DNA of 24,010 nt, from positions 1-24,010 of the forward strand of contig LUCW03002073.1 in the NCBI GenBank assembly GCA_001586965.3, read 5' to 3'. A program made the translations under genes and the position numbers. Shown one piece after another: positions 23,334 to 24,010 of the stretch; position 1 is the stretch's first letter; the number at the start of each line of letters is the position of its first letter. Source of the DNA: Sphaeroforma sirkka. Taxonomy: Eukaryota; Opisthokonta; Ichthyosporea; Ichthyophonida. The notes beneath the pieces are model-generated. The model did no database searches. It saw only the letters and a program-made list of their open reading frames with translations, and was not told the DNA's origin.

Positions 23334-24010
23334 GTCAAAGGGCTTTGATTTATTTAAAGAGAACCAATGCATATCACAACTTAACTCTGCTTCGCAAGTA
23401 TGACTACATATCTAAACACGCTCAGAATTTATCACCCTAAACCCTAAAAAAAAAAAAATAGCACATAAGTCTATAGAAAGGAAATCATTACAATAGTTTG
23501 TGTATAACATAATCTGCAGAAAAGCCCTTTACAATAAGAAAAACACATTAAATTTGGGAAAGATAAGGTTTATACATGTAGGACACAAATGCAATCTGCG
23601 ACGCACCGGCTAAGATACAGATAGCTTGACAACTAAAAAAATATGAATGAAACAGCGTTGTTTGGGAACAAAAGAATGTAGCATCTGTATTTTTTTTTTA
23701 TATTAAATTGGCGGAAGTCAAAAAAATGAACCAGTTGTGAGAATGTAGGAGAGTATATCAAGTTGTAGATATGTTGTACTGAGATATATCGATCGAAGAG
23801 TCTGTAATCTGATCCCCATTACAGATCTACGATTGCACTGTCGAATTGCTTTGATCACAAAAAATATTTACGATTACATGTATTAACATCACCCCAACTC
23901 AAGCCTACAGAGAAATGGTTTGATATACCTAGTACACAAGCAAGAGGTATCAATAGAGTGTCATCAAGAAATGAAGCTCATTGTCCAGAATAGTCAGTTA
24001 ATATATAGTT
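23334..24010. other. AT-rich flank, no gene assigned
   Basis: Many A and T runs and stops in most frames. Two plus-strand frames are open near the end: one from about 23808 to a TAG at 23990-23992, and one from 23887 past the window edge. The second follows a splice-acceptor-like stretch, with TTAAC at 23883-23887 and AG at 23909-23910, and begins on a codon boundary compatible with the candidate exon at 23180-23252 (reads RNGLIYLVHK then QEVSIECHQE). Two overlapping open frames cannot both be favoured, and neither resembles a family I can name with confidence. No tRNA, rRNA or transposon end is visible. Confidence 0.4.
23434..23458. repeat. Two telomere-like CCCTAAA units followed by 13 A
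   Basis: ACCCTAAACCCTAAA at 23434-23448 matches two copies of the plant- and alga-type telomere repeat (TTTAGGG on the minus strand) and runs directly into an A tract at 23446-23458. Two copies are too few for a telomere. It could be an interstitial trace left by break repair, the tail of a retroposed copy, or chance. Confidence 0.45.

Noticed and set aside
23434..23458. True telomere end
   Set aside because: Only two CCCTAAA copies, with ordinary sequence on both sides.

Overview
This is eukaryotic nuclear DNA, almost all of it satellite. From base 1 to about 21541 the window is one head-to-tail array of a 26-bp unit (CAGTTCTAAATAG + TTTGACTGATCTA), roughly 820-830 copies by length. The array is already running at base 1, so only its right edge is visible. 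The last 2.4 kb is non-repetitive flank with C2H2 zinc-finger remnants and small repeats. The fingers (TGERPYAC linkers, CX4CX12HX3H), a possible intron-bounded exon and a TTTAGGG-type telomere-like stretch all point to a eukaryote. I cannot name the lineage. There is no bacterial-style operon, CRISPR array, rRNA or tRNA.

Layout: 1-330 satellite with several irregular units. About 330-18100 is extremely uniform satellite, with runs of 45-54 consecutive units in unbroken phase. About 18100-21000 is satellite with more scrambled units. 21000-21541 is a decayed right edge with a diagnostic CTGCAGGTC variant. 21542-22036 is AT-rich flank without a gene. 22076-22246 (minus) is a short zinc-finger remnant. 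22317-22358 is a 7-bp GC-rich minisatellite with a G-quadruplex pattern. 22662-22919 (minus) is a second, damaged zinc-finger remnant. 22900-23090 is a small minisatellite whose period is also about 26 bp but whose sequence is different. 23180-23252 (plus) is a weakly supported exon candidate. 23434-23458 is a two-copy telomere-like motif followed by an A tract. The rest is AT-rich and unassigned.

No genes here form a working system. The two zinc-finger pieces lie on the same strand about 0.4 kb apart and share a near-identical linker block, so they look like debris of one multi-finger gene or gene cluster. The satellite carries stop codons in all six frames and is not coding. Its most interesting property is that each unit can be written as an imperfect hairpin (8-bp stem, 5-base loop) plus a 3-base spacer. 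Almost all unit variation is indels in short homopolymers, which may be real slippage or long-read error. I found no convincing new biological system. The leads worth following are the satellite architecture, its edge variants and the 26-bp coincidence in the flank.
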